Shown one piece after another: positions 54,027 to 62,654 of a DNA stretch of 64,000 nucleotides. The DNA comes from Streptomyces hawaiiensis (GTDB taxonomy: Bacteria > Actinomycetota > Actinomycetes > Streptomycetales > Streptomycetaceae): positions 248,001-312,000 of the forward strand of contig NZ_CP021978.1 in assembly GCF_004803895.1 (NCBI RefSeq), written 5' to 3'. Every line of letters starts with the position of its first letter. Positions within the stretch are counted from its first letter, which is position 1. Both the position numbers and the translations under genes were made by a program. The notes under the pieces are model-generated. The model worked only from the letters and a program-made list of their open reading frames with translations. It did not search any database and was not told where the DNA came from.

Positions 54027-55380
54027 TCAGGCGTGAACGACGCTGCCGTTCAGGGCGGTGAGCGGCTTGTCCGCCAGGCCCAGCTCGCCGGCCCGGTCGA
54101 GCAGCTGCTGGAGCTTGCCCCGAGTCAGCCCCGCCGGTCTTCATCAGCTTCAGCAGCAGCGCCGAGACGGTCAGGTTCTGTACGTCGGCCGTGGAGACCG
54201 AGCCGAGGATGCGGCCCAGGTCGTCGGTGAAGCTGGAGGTGCCGTCCAGCCAGGGCCGGGCCAGTGCCTGGGCGGTATCGGAGTGCTGGACGAACCCGTC
54301 GACGCTCTTGCCGAGCGCGATCGAGGACATCAGCCGGTCGAAGAAGACCGACCCGCCGCCGACGATGTTGATGTCGGCGTTCTCCAGACCGGTGGCGAGC
54401 ACCGTTGCCTGTGCCTCGGCGACCTGCCGCTGCACGTCGAGCCCGGCGAGGCGGATCTCCTTGTCCGCCTGCACGCGCAGCCGGTACTCCTCGTGCCCCT
54501 GTGAGGCGTCGTCGAGTGCGGCCATGGCGGCGGCCTTCTGGGTCAGCCCCTCGGCTTCGGCCTTGAGCTTCTCGCCGATGGCCGCGGCCTCCGCCAGGGC
54601 CTGGGCCTGCGCGCCTTCCGCCTCGGCCCGGAGCCGGGCCTCGGTGGCGACGGCCTCCGCGCGGCCGGCCTTCTCGATGACGTCGGCTTCCTTGTCCCGG
54701 ACCTGGAGGGCGGCGAGCCCTTCGGCGGCCGCCTCTGCCTGGGTGCCCTCGGCGAGGCGGCACTTGGCCTGCGCGTCGAGGTCGGCGGTCTTCAACCGGG
54801 CCTCGGCCAGCGTCAGTTCCTCGGCCGCGCGGTGCGTGGCGGCCTGTTCGGCGGCCTCGGCGGCCTTGATGTCCTTGACCAGCTTCTCCTGCGCCTCGGC
54901 TTCGGCGGCGATGATCACGGCCTGCCGCTGCCGCTCCGCCTCCTCCACGGCCCGCAGCCTCTTGATGGACTCCTCCTGCTCGGCGACCGTCCGGTCCACG
55001 GCGACGCGCTCGCGAATGACCTCGGCGATGTCCCGCTTCTCCGCCTCGACCTCCTTCTCGGCGGCGATCCGGGTCAGCTGCGTCTCGCTTTCCCGGCCGA
55101 TGACTTCGAGGAGCCGGTCCTTCTCGATGCGCTCGTTCTCGATGGCGATGACCCGCTCACGGTTCTTCGCGGCGACGGCGACCTCGCGGGCCTGGTTCTC
55201 GCGCTGCACACCGAGTTTCTCCTCGGTGGCCAGGAAGGCACCCTGTGCCCGCAGCCGCTCCTCCTCCATCACCCGTGCCGTCTCGGCCTCTTCATCGGTG
55301 ATCTTGCGGATGCCCTGGGCGTCGAGGACGTTGGCCGGGTCGAGCTGGGCGACCGGCGTCTGCTCCAGGTAGTCGATCCG
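54027..55380 (-). pseudogene. 5'-truncated flotillin/SPFH protein
   Basis: The coiled-coil part of a flotillin is nearly complete: RIDYLEQTPVAQLDPANVLD, then long Ala/Glu/Arg heptads with repeated AEAE and RAEAEGAQAQAL, and the tail GGGSVFFDRLMSSIALGKSV and VQNLTVSALLLKLMKTGG. The N-terminal membrane-binding SPFH domain is missing; at 55380 the sequence passes straight into another gene fragment. Near 54120 a one-base shift separates the last segment KLQQLLDRAGELGLADKPLT and ALNGSVVHA, which ends in TGA at 54027. A soluble coiled-coil protein could still be made from 55272, but normal membrane scaffolding is not expected. Confidence 0.75.
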
Positions 55381-55726
55381 GGTGCAGGGCCCGTACGAAC
55401 AGGCAGGTCAGCCGCCACGCGACGGGCAGGGCCGCGATGGGCAGGACCATGCGCAGCAGCCCGGTGGCGGGACACGGCGGCGCGCACACGGCCAGCAGGA
55501 GGACGCTCCCTACACTCAGGAACCAGGCCACGGCCGTCAGCGTGGAGACGGCTACTGCCACGGGTACGCCGTCCATGCCCCAGGCGCGGAGGTTCGCGTC
55601 CGCGTCGAAACTGCCGACCGAGGTGAAGCCCGCGGCGACGAGGAGCCAGAAGCACATCACCACGACGAGGGCGGTGGTCAGGAGGATCGTGGGCGGGCCG
55701 GTGGCTACCGAAAGCAACGTCCGCAT
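55381..55726 (-). pseudogene. 3'-truncated membrane protein formerly upstream of flotillin
   Basis: ATG at 55726 follows GGGGGG. The protein reads MRTLLSVATGPPTILLTTAL, then TSVGSFDADANLRAWGMDGV and two or three further helices (TLTAVAWFLSVGSVLLLAV, MVLPIAALPVAWRLTCLFVRA). This resembles the small membrane protein that precedes flotillin in many actinobacteria. It breaks off at 55380 and joins the flotillin coiled coil out of frame, so one deletion removed the end of this gene and the start of the next. Confidence 0.6.
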
Positions 55727-55795
55727 GCCCAACCCCCCGTCCCGTCGGCACTGCCCGTCAACCGTGCTCGGCGGCGCACCGCTCGCTCCGGGTTC

Positions 55796-55827
55796 CGGTG
55801 CCGGACACCTGCCGGTGTCCGGCACCG
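55796..55827. terminator. Perfect 14-bp hairpin
   Basis: CGGTGCCGGACACC (55796-55809) pairs exactly with 55814-55827 around TGCC. It lies between the truncated membrane gene and the PucR promoter and could insulate them. Confidence 0.6.
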
Positions 55828-55882
55828 AAATCCCCTGTAGTGCTCCCCGCAACCCATCCTGCATCGCCGACGCAGGCCTGCG

Positions 55883-55914
55883 CATTGCCGGTTCTCGGCA
55901 ATGTTGTCTAGGGT
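55883..55914 (+). promoter_or_regulatory. Promoter with overlapping dyad upstream of the PucR-type gene
   Basis: CATTGCCG and CGGCAATG form a perfect 8-bp inverted repeat around GTTCT (55883-55903). The left arm contains TTGCCG (a -35-like hexamer) and TAGGGT follows 18 bases later at 55909. A regulator, perhaps the PucR protein itself, could bind here. Confidence 0.5.
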
Positions 55915-55973
55915 CAGCATGCCGGTCGGCCGCCAAGAAGCCGTCAGCGGCGCGTCAAGAACTCGGGGGCACC

Positions 55974-57032
55974 ATGGCGGAGTTGGAGATTCCAGAGGAG
56001 TATCTGGCGGGTTACGCCCTGATACTGGCCGAGGTCGCGGCCACCGGTCGGCGTCTCACCCGGGAGGAACTCACCTCCCGCCGGACGCTCGGGGAACAGG
56101 CGGCTGACGCCGGCCACGGATTGCGGGCCCTGGTCAGCGCCCATCTGACCGCCGCACGCGCGGCCTGGCCGGCCGGCCCCGCGTCGGCCGACAGCGTCCT
56201 GGCCGCCGTACAGCAGGTGACAGACGCCTTCGCGGAGGGCTTCGAGCGGGCTCAGCGCCAGGCCGTACGGCAGGAGGAGGCCGCACGCCGCGAGTTCATC
56301 GACGACCTCCTCTACGGCCGCAGCGATCTCGGACGCCTCGCCGAACGTGCTGAACGCTTCGGTCTGCGTCTCTCGCACGCCCATGCCGTCGCCGTCGCCG
56401 AGGGCCCTACCGCCTACGAGGAGGGCGATCCCGTCCCCCGCCAGGTGGAACGCGCCCTCATCTCACGCTTCGGCGACCGCAGCATCCTGCTCACCACCAA
56501 GGACGGCCGGCTGCTGTGCATCGCCCCGGGCCCTCAGGACGAGGTCCTCGCCCACTTCGCGAAGCAGGCCCATGCGGCCACCGACGGCGGCCGGGTCGCC
56601 ATCGGCCGCCCCCAGCCGGGCCCCGGCGGGGTCGTCCACTCCTATGAGGAGGCGCTCAACGCCCTGGAACTCGCCGAGCGCCTGGAACTGGAGGACCCGG
56701 TCCTGCGCGCCGCCGACCTGCTCGTCTACCCCGTCCTCACCCGCGACCGGCAGGCCATGGCCGAACTCGTCCTCGCCGCCCTCGGCCCGCTCACCACGGC
56801 CCGCGGCGGCGCCCAGCCCCTCCTGGACACCCTCACCGCCTACTTCGACTCCGGCTGTGTGGCCGCCGAGGCGGCCCGCCGTCTCACCCTCAGCGTGCGG
56901 GCCCTGACCTACCGGCTGGAACGCATCCACAAGCTCACCGGCGCCAACCCGGCCGATCCGGCCCACCGCTACATGCTGCAGACCGCGGTGATCGGCGCAC
57001 GGCTGCTGGACTGGCCCGCCGAGGAGCTCTGA
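55974..57032 (+). CDS. PucR-family transcriptional regulator
   Basis: A 352-residue regulator. The C-terminal helix-turn-helix LLDTLTAYFDSGCVAAEAAR, RLTLSVRALTYRLERIHKLTG near residues 280-330 is the PucR signature, and the middle has a GGDEF-like/CdaR domain (DLLYGRSDLGRLAERAERFG, then VHSYEEALNALELAERLE). ATG at 55974 is chosen because the coding pattern begins there. PucR proteins control purine or other catabolic genes in response to metabolites; no obvious target is next to it except the divergent remnants. A dyad-containing promoter lies 60 bases upstream. Confidence 0.88.
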   Translation: MAELEIPEEYLAGYALILAEVAATGRRLTREELTSRRTLGEQAADAGHGLRALVSAHLTAARAAWPAGPASADSVLAAVQQVTDAFAEGFERAQRQAVRQEEAARREFIDDLLYGRSDLGRLAERAERFGLRLSHAHAVAVAEGPTAYEEGDPVPRQVERALISRFGDRSILLTTKDGRLLCIAPGPQDEVLAHFAKQAHAATDGGRVAIGRPQPGPGGVVHSYEEALNALELAERLELEDPVLRAADLLVYPVLTRDRQAMAELVLAALGPLTTARGGAQPLLDTLTAYFDSGCVAAEAARRLTLSVRALTYRLERIHKLTGANPADPAHRYMLQTAVIGARLLDWPAEEL

Positions 57033-57083
57033 AGCGGCCCGATGCAGGACGTGAGGAGCTCTGACGCGCCCCGACGCAGGACG

Positions 57084-57704
57084 TCAGGAGCGCGCGAGTT
57101 CGGCTGCGCCGAAGGACACGTCGAAGCGGTCGCACCAGATGCTCACGCTGGTGTACCGGGACGGGTCGACGTCGGCGGGCACGACGTAGTTCTGACTGCC
57201 TTTGTTGCCCTTGAGCTTGCCGAGGCTGACATACGCGCCGTCGTCGAAGACGTGCCAGCCGGCCCGCCCCTCCTTCACCGGCGCGTCGGTCAGCCACACG
57301 CGCAGATCCGGACCGTTGCTGGTGTCGAGGTCCTCCAGCCGTACGACATGGGAGCCGTCGGAGAGCCGTACGAGCTTCACGCTGCCCGAGGTGGCGTGCT
57401 CGTGGCTGATCAATGCGCCGCCCGCCAGCGTCCGGGGCCGGGGAGCCGGGGAAGGCGACGCGGAGGGCGCTCCGGCCGGGGAAGGCGACGCGGAGGACGC
57501 TCCGGCCGGGGAAGGCGACGCGGAGGACGCTCCGGCCGGAGGTGCCGCCGGGGCCACGGCGCCCGGCAGGGCCTCCTGCACGGTTTCGTCCTGCCACACC
57601 TTCCACGGCTGGAACCAGTACAGCCCCAAGCCGACGCCGGTGACCGACACCACCAGTACCCCGATGGCCAACCGCCTGCCCGGCCTCTTCCGTCCACGCC
57701 CCAT
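57084..57704 (-). CDS. Membrane-anchored DM13 domain protein
   Basis: A 206-residue protein. ATG at 57704 follows GAGGCGGG. A signal anchor (RRLAIGVLVVSVTGVGLGLY) is followed by a Pro/Ala/Ser linker with three near-identical decapeptide repeats (PAGASSASPS type) and then a DM13 domain: ISHEHATSGSVKLVRLSDGS, DGAYVSLGKLKGNKGSQNYV and YTSVSIWCDRFDVSFGAAEL. DM13 domains are thought to act in electron transfer through a Cys, and one Cys is present (IWCDRF). The protein faces outward. It converges on the PucR gene. Confidence 0.85.
   Translation of the reverse strand: MGRGRKRPGRRLAIGVLVVSVTGVGLGLYWFQPWKVWQDETVQEALPGAVAPAAPPAGASSASPSPAGASSASPSPAGAPSASPSPAPRPRTLAGGALISHEHATSGSVKLVRLSDGSHVVRLEDLDTSNGPDLRVWLTDAPVKEGRAGWHVFDDGAYVSLGKLKGNKGSQNYVVPADVDPSRYTSVSIWCDRFDVSFGAAELARS
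57451..57540. repeat. Three tandem 30-bp repeats inside the DM13 gene
   Basis: Three units (57451-57480, 57481-57510, 57511-57540) are identical except for about two bases in the first. Each codes for ten residues of the extracellular linker, so copy number can change without a frameshift. Confidence 0.9.
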
Positions 57705-57912
57705 GCCCGCCTCGATTCCTGAGTGCTCCCTCACGCTTCTATTCAACGGGCCGCGCGGGCGGTGTGTACCCCGGTTCGGATGACGGAAGTCTTACGTCGC
57801 GGCGGCAGCCGTGCACATGGCTGCCCTGGCACTCCCGATTCGCCGCGCTCGGCGGCTCGTGCTCCTCGGCGGCATCCGCTCCATCGCCGACGTCGCCGGC
57901 GGGCGCGCCCGG

Positions 57913-58713
57913 TCAGGCCGCGGCGCCGGCGCGCCTGTCGCGCTGCGATGCGGCCAGGTAGGCGACGAAGCCCACGATGGCGACCGTCCACGCGAGGGTG
58001 ACTGGTTCCAGCCCGAGTGCGAGCCCGCCGCGGGAGCGGCCGTCTGCCATCCAGTCGGCGAGGGAGGCGCCGAGGGGGCGGGTGATGACGTACGCCGACC
58101 AGAAGGCGGCCACCGCGTTCAGGCCGCTCCAGCGATGCGCCAGGGCGGGCACGCAGATCGCAGCGGCGAAGAGGACGACCGAACCGAGGTAGCCGAGGCC
58201 GGCGGTGGCGGTGAGGTCACCCGCTGCTGTGCCTAGGGCGAACGTGGCCAGGACGGCCGCCCAGTAGAACGCCTCGCGGCGCCGGGTGTGAATGGCATGG
58301 ATGGAAAGCGTGCGCTCGCTCGCGTACCAGAGACCGAAGACGGCGGCCAATGCGGTGAGGAAGAGGGGCGTCGACAGCGTGTAGGGAACGCCGAGGCCGA
58401 CGTGCAGGACGTCGGCCGCCATCGTGCCGAACACGCTGACCATGACGACGGCGGTCCAGTAGGCCCAGGCGATGTACCGGCGGCAGGTGAACTGGACGGC
58501 CATGGCGGCCGTCAGGGCCAGCGCGCCGAGTGCGACCGCAGGTATCGGACCGAGCACCCGGGCCAGGAGGTCGGAGGCCGTCTCCCCCATGCCGGTGGTC
58601 AACACCTTGATGATCCAGAAGTAGGCGGTCACCTCCGGAACCTTGTTCACCAGGGCGCCCGGGGGGTCGAGGTGCCGGTCGTCCCGGTCGTCGAGGAGGG
58701 GTTGCGTCGTCAT
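57913..58713 (-). CDS. COG4705-type multi-pass membrane protein
   Basis: A 266-residue membrane protein with about eight hydrophobic segments. The motif NKVPEVTAYFWIIKVLTTGM, then GETASDLLA near residue 40, and the repeated copy WAAVLATFALGTAAGDL near 160 are characteristic of COG4705 proteins of unknown function. The conserved Lys, Thr and Glu in VPEVTAYFWIIKVLTTGMGE suggest a transport or redox role. ATG at 58713 is used, although the ribosome binding site is weak. The upstream AT-rich pocket (CTATAGCAAAAG near 58757) may be its promoter. Confidence 0.85.
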   Translation of the reverse strand: MTTQPLLDDRDDRHLDPPGALVNKVPEVTAYFWIIKVLTTGMGETASDLLARVLGPIPAVALGALALTAAMAVQFTCRRYIAWAYWTAVVMVSVFGTMAADVLHVGLGVPYTLSTPLFLTALAAVFGLWYASERTLSIHAIHTRRREAFYWAAVLATFALGTAAGDLTATAGLGYLGSVVLFAAAICVPALAHRWSGLNAVAAFWSAYVITRPLGASLADWMADGRSRGGLALGLEPVTLAWTVAIVGFVAYLAASQRDRRAGAAA

Positions 58714-58997
58714 AGCCCGCACGATGACACGGTGAACTGCCCGTCCTCTAGGGTCTTTTGCTATAGTTTGCTGCTTTTTGTTCAGACGTTGCCCACTCTC
58801 AGGAGCAGGGACGCCGCCCACGTGTCACGATCGCCTCATGGAATGTACCGAAGCGGACACCGGGCTTCCGCGCCGTCCTATTTCGGGATGCGCTGTTCTG
58901 CAAGGCAGTTGCATACTCACCGCATGGCCTCGTTCTCTGGTCGGTTCTCGGATCCGCGCAGCACCGAGTACGACTTCATCAGCTTGATCACTGTGCG

Positions 58998-59168
58998 GTG
59001 ATCCGTCGTTTCGTCCAGGCCTCGCTGCGGGAACGAGCACCCTGGTACGACACCGGACAGAAGATGACCTTGGTGGCCTGCCTTCCGGTATGGATCAAGC
59101 GAGCGAAGAACCGAGACGAGATCTTGCGTGCCGTCAGCCGGACCCACGCCTCACTGGTTGCCGCCTGA
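58998..59168 (+). CDS. Short ORF, possible transposase scrap
   Basis: A 56-codon frame from GTG 58998 reads IRRFVQASLRERAPWYDTGQ, KMTLVACLPVWIKRAKNRDE and RAVSRTHASLVAA. The composition is basic and gene-like, resembling DNA-binding or transposase tails, but no family is clear. It ends 40 bases before the beheaded adenylation gene. Confidence 0.35.
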   Translation: MIRRFVQASLRERAPWYDTGQKMTLVACLPVWIKRAKNRDEILRAVSRTHASLVAA

Positions 59169-59210
59169 GCTGCTTGCCAGTGTCCGAACGTCGCTTGGAC
59201 CTGGTCTGCA

Positions 59211-61154
59211 TTTGCGCTGTTCAGTGACACCTTCGACCTGCTCGACCGGGTGGACTTCGCCCACATGCGGCTGCCCCACCTGTGCTACGTGACCCAGGCC
59301 GGAGGACGCCTGCCACCCGAACGGGTCGCCCACTTCGCCGAGTTGGGCCGACGGTCCGGCTGGGAGATGTTCGTGATGTACGGGCAGACCGAGGCAACGG
59401 CCCGCATGGCCTACCTGGCCCCCGGCACTCGCGCACGAGCGCCCGGAGACCATCGGCGTACCGATCCCGGGGGGCTCCTTCCGGCTGCGTCCGGTCGACG
59501 GCATCGGATCACCCGACACCGGCGAACTGGTCTACTCGGGCCCCAACGTGATGCTCGGTTACGCCGAGACCCCGGCCGACCTCGCCCTCGGCCGCACCCT
59601 GGAGGAACTGCCCACCGGGGACATCGCGCGGCGCGCCCCCGACGGGCTGTACGAGATCGTGGGGCGTCGCAGCCGCTTCATCAAGATCCTCGGCTTTCGT
59701 ATAGACCCGCACCGGGTCGAGGCCGCGTTGGAGGGGCACGGCATCAAAGCCGCGTGCGTGGGTGATGCCGACGCGTTGGCTGTCATCGCGGCCCGCACGG
59801 CCCATGCCGACGCGGTGGCCGTCCGGCGTCTGGTGACAGAAGGCCGCGGTCTGCCGCCGCGCGCGATACGTGTGCGGCTCATGTCCGAGCTTCCGCGGCT
59901 CGCCTCGGGCAAGACCGACTACGAGGCCGTACGACGGCTGGCCCGCGGGGCGCGGACACCCGCACCGGCACCGGGCGACGACCTCTGTGCCCTCTACGCC
60001 GAGATCCTCGACCGGACCGACGTCACCGAGGACAGCAGCTTCGTGAGCCTGGGCGGCGATTCACTCTCGTACGTCGAGATGTCGCTGCGGCTGGGGCAGG
60101 CCCTGGGCGTGCTGCCCGCCGACTGGCACACCACGCCGATCCGCCGGCTGCGGGCCCCGCGCACCGCACGGCCCACGCCGGAGACCACCCCACGGCGCGG
60201 GCTGCGGCGCACGCTGGAGACGGGCATCGCCCTGCGGGCGATCGGCATCGCCCTCGTCGTCGGCTCGCACATCCCCGTCTTCCTCGTCCAGGGCGGCGCC
60301 CACGTCCTGCTCGGCGTCGCCGGGTACAACTTCGCACGCTTCCACCTCTCCGTCGGCGAACGCCGGGAGCGCCCGCGCAGGATGGGGCGCAGCATCGCGC
60401 GCATCGCCGTTCCGAGCATGGTGTGGATCGCCTTCGCGCTGCTGCTGACCCGCGAATACGACCTGGCCAACGTCGTGCTGGCCAACAGCCTCTTCGAACA
60501 GGACGACTCCGACCCGGAGTGGCGCTACTGGTTCGTCGAAGCGCTGGTCTACTTCCTGGCCGGGCTGGCGGTTCTGCTGGCGATCCCCTGGCTGCACCGC
60601 ACGGAGCGGCGCAACCCCTTCGGCTTCGCGCTGACACTGGTCGCCCTGGGACTCATCGGGCGCTACGACCCCTGGGGCCTCGCGCATGTCCGCTTCCATC
60701 TGAGCCCCACCGTTGTCTTCTTTCCTCTTCGCGCTGGGCTGGGCGGCGGCCCGAGCTCGTACGGCGGGACAGCGGCTGGTGCTGACCGCGGTCGCGCTGG
60801 TCACCGTGCCCGGTCTCTTCCCCGGGGAGCAGACGCTGCGGACATCGATCGTCGTCGGCGGCCTCGTCCTGCTGCTCTGGGTGCCGGTCCCGCCCAGCAT
60901 CGACCCGGTCAACCGGCTGGCGGGCGTCCTGGCAGGGCAGCTCGCTCTACATCTATCTGACGCACTTCCACGTCCATCCCCACCTGCGGGACCACTCCCC
61001 CGTGTCGGCCCTGCTCGTCTCCCTGATATGCGGTGTGGCGTACGGAGCAGTGGCCACCCGTCTGGCGCCCAGGCTCTTTTCCGCGCTTCAGGCCCTCACG
61101 AGGTCCTCCGCTCTCGGCGCGCCCCTCGTCCCGGGAGCGGCACGGAACCGTTGA
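59211..61154 (+). pseudogene. Decayed adenylation-carrier-acyltransferase fusion gene
   Basis: The reading passes through four segments in changing frames. First, AMP-ligase sequence VDFAHMRLPHLCYVTQAGGR and MFVMYGQTEATARMAYL (A5/A6 region); after a shift near 59435, SPDTGELVYSGPNVMLGYAE and RRSRFIKILGFRIDPHRVEA; then a carrier site SFVSLGGDSLSYVEMSLRLG near 60040; then a membrane acyltransferase-3-like domain of about ten helices (ALRAIGIALVVGSHIPVFLV, RIAVPSMVWIAFALLL). Further shifts lie near 60715 and 60945. The first 250 residues of the ligase are missing. The intact ancestor would activate an acid, load it on a carrier and transfer it through the membrane. Confidence 0.7.
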
Positions 61155-61304
61155 GACGTGGTCCGGCCAAGCGGTCCGCATCCTGGTGGCCCTGCTTGTC
61201 GCCTCGCGGGATGTCCGGCACTCCCGTAGGGTCTCGATGCCGCTACGGCAAGGCGGACTGACGGCCCTTCGCGTCCGGGCGGACCAAGTGATCGAGGAGC
61301 GCTC

Positions 61305-61763
61305 ATGTCAGGACAGTTTGAAGCGACCATCGAGATCGACCGGCCCGTCGAGGCGGTGTTCGACTACCTCGCCGACGGGCGCAACGATCCGCAGTTCAGC
61401 CCTCGTGTGCTGAGGATCGAGCGGGTTCCCGAGACTCCGACCGCCGTGGGAACGGTGTTCCGCAGCACGGTCAAGGACGCCGGGGTGAAGACAGCCAGGG
61501 AGTTCCGTATCACCGAACTCGAAGCCCCGGCGCGGATCAGGTGGACCGAGGTGTCCAAGAACAGCGTGGCGGTCGCCGAAGGCGGCTACGACCTGGAGCC
61601 GCTGGCCGACGGCAGGACGCGGGTCCGTCTCCACAACGTTCTGGAGGGCCACGGGCTCGGCAAGCTGCTCGTCGGCCTGGCGCTCACCGCCGCCCGCAAG
61701 GATGCCCCCGCCTTCGGTGCCCGGATCAAGGCAGCGGCCGAAGCGGCGATCCAGCCGCACTGA
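61305..61763 (+). CDS. SRPBCC (START-like) family protein
   Basis: A 152-residue helix-grip fold protein. It starts FEATIEIDRPVEAVFDYLAD, then SPRVLRIERVPETPTAVGTV, and ends with the long C-terminal helix GLALTAARKDAPAFGARIKA. ATG follows GAGGAGCG. SRPBCC proteins bind hydrophobic ligands or act as cyclases; no catalytic residues can be singled out. It stands alone in the plus direction. Confidence 0.85.
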   Translation: MSGQFEATIEIDRPVEAVFDYLADGRNDPQFSPRVLRIERVPETPTAVGTVFRSTVKDAGVKTAREFRITELEAPARIRWTEVSKNSVAVAEGGYDLEPLADGRTRVRLHNVLEGHGLGKLLVGLALTAARKDAPAFGARIKAAAEAAIQPH

Positions 61764-61915
61764 CCTTCCGGGCCCGTGGTGAGCACCTCGGTGGCGTCTT
61801 TGAAGCGCCCGTCCAGGTGATGACCATCGACACGTTCGCGGTTGCAGCGCGGGGCCGTCCCGCCGCCCGGCCGGTGAACCCATGACGGGCTGACGCCGCG
61901 TGTCCAGGCCCGTGG

Positions 61916-62530
61916 TCAGACCGCCGGCAACGCCCGGGCGTGCGCGGCAGCCAGTGCGACCCGCACGGCCCTGTCTGCGGTCGCCTCGTCGACCGACTCT
62001 CCGGTGAACACGAGCCGGAAGTAGATCGGCGCGGCAAGGGTCTTGAGGAGTTCGGCAGGGTCGGTGTCCGCAGGCAGTTCGCCGCGCTCGATGGCTCGGG
62101 TGACGACGGGTTCCGCCCGCCGGAACCGGTCGTCGAAGAGCGCGTGCTTGACTTCGGCGAGCCGTGGGATGCGTACGGCGTCCGAGAGGACGGTGGTGAG
62201 CAGGGCCCGGCCTGTTCGCGTGGTCATGGTGGCCACGAGGGAGCGGGCCAGCGCGCGCAAGTCACTCTCCACCGCCCCGGTGTCGGGGATCGGGATGTCT
62301 GCGGCGAAGTGACTGGCGAGCGCGTCGGCGACAAGGCCGTCAGCGTCTTTCCAGTTCCGGTAGATCGTCGTCTTGTGTACACCGGCTCGTCGGGCGACGC
62401 CTTCGACGGTCAGCGCCGCATACCCGGTCTGCGTGAGCTCGGTGATGGCCGCCTCCAGCACGGCGGCGCGCATCTTCTTGCCTCGCCCGACAACGGGGGC
62501 ACGCCTTGAGGGCGACCCGACAGATTCCAT
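61916..62530 (-). CDS. TetR-family regulator
   Basis: A 204-residue repressor. ATG at 62530 follows AGGAG. The helix-turn-helix reads TELTQTGYAALTVEGVARRA, then GVHKTTIYRNWKDADGLV; the C-terminal ligand domain is the TetR_C_16/33 type (LVATMTTRTGRALLTTVLSD, AAPIYFRLVFTGESVDE). It is divergent from an SDR gene, and two matching dyads lie between them, so it probably represses both. Confidence 0.9.
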   Translation of the reverse strand: MESVGSPSRRAPVVGRGKKMRAAVLEAAITELTQTGYAALTVEGVARRAGVHKTTIYRNWKDADGLVADALASHFAADIPIPDTGAVESDLRALARSLVATMTTRTGRALLTTVLSDAVRIPRLAEVKHALFDDRFRRAEPVVTRAIERGELPADTDPAELLKTLAAPIYFRLVFTGESVDEATADRAVRVALAAAHARALPAV

Positions 62531-62531
62531 T

Positions 62532-62546
62532 GCAACTCCTGGTTGC
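62532..62546. promoter_or_regulatory. TetR operator-like dyad 1
   Basis: GCAAC-N5-GTTGC overlaps the region just before the TetR start codon. It shares arms and spacing with the second site at 62579. Confidence 0.6.
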
Positions 62547-62578
62547 GTTACTGGTGGAACAAGCGACAGGATCAGGCT

Positions 62579-62599
62579 ATCGCAACCTTCAGTTGCGAT
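62579..62599. promoter_or_regulatory. TetR operator-like dyad 2
   Basis: ATCGCAAC and GTTGCGAT are a perfect 8-bp inverted repeat around CTTCA, with the same GCAAC-N5-GTTGC core as dyad 1. The centres of the two sites are 50 bases apart, which would place two repressor dimers on the divergent promoter. Confidence 0.65.
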
Positions 62600-62654
62600 G
62601 TGGCTGCGCTCTCGCGCGCCCGCAGGCACCCCTGACCCACAGATCGAGGTTCCC

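Noticed and set aside
57451..57540. Tandem repeats as a possible CRISPR array
   Set aside because: The units are adjacent without spacers and lie in frame inside a coding gene.
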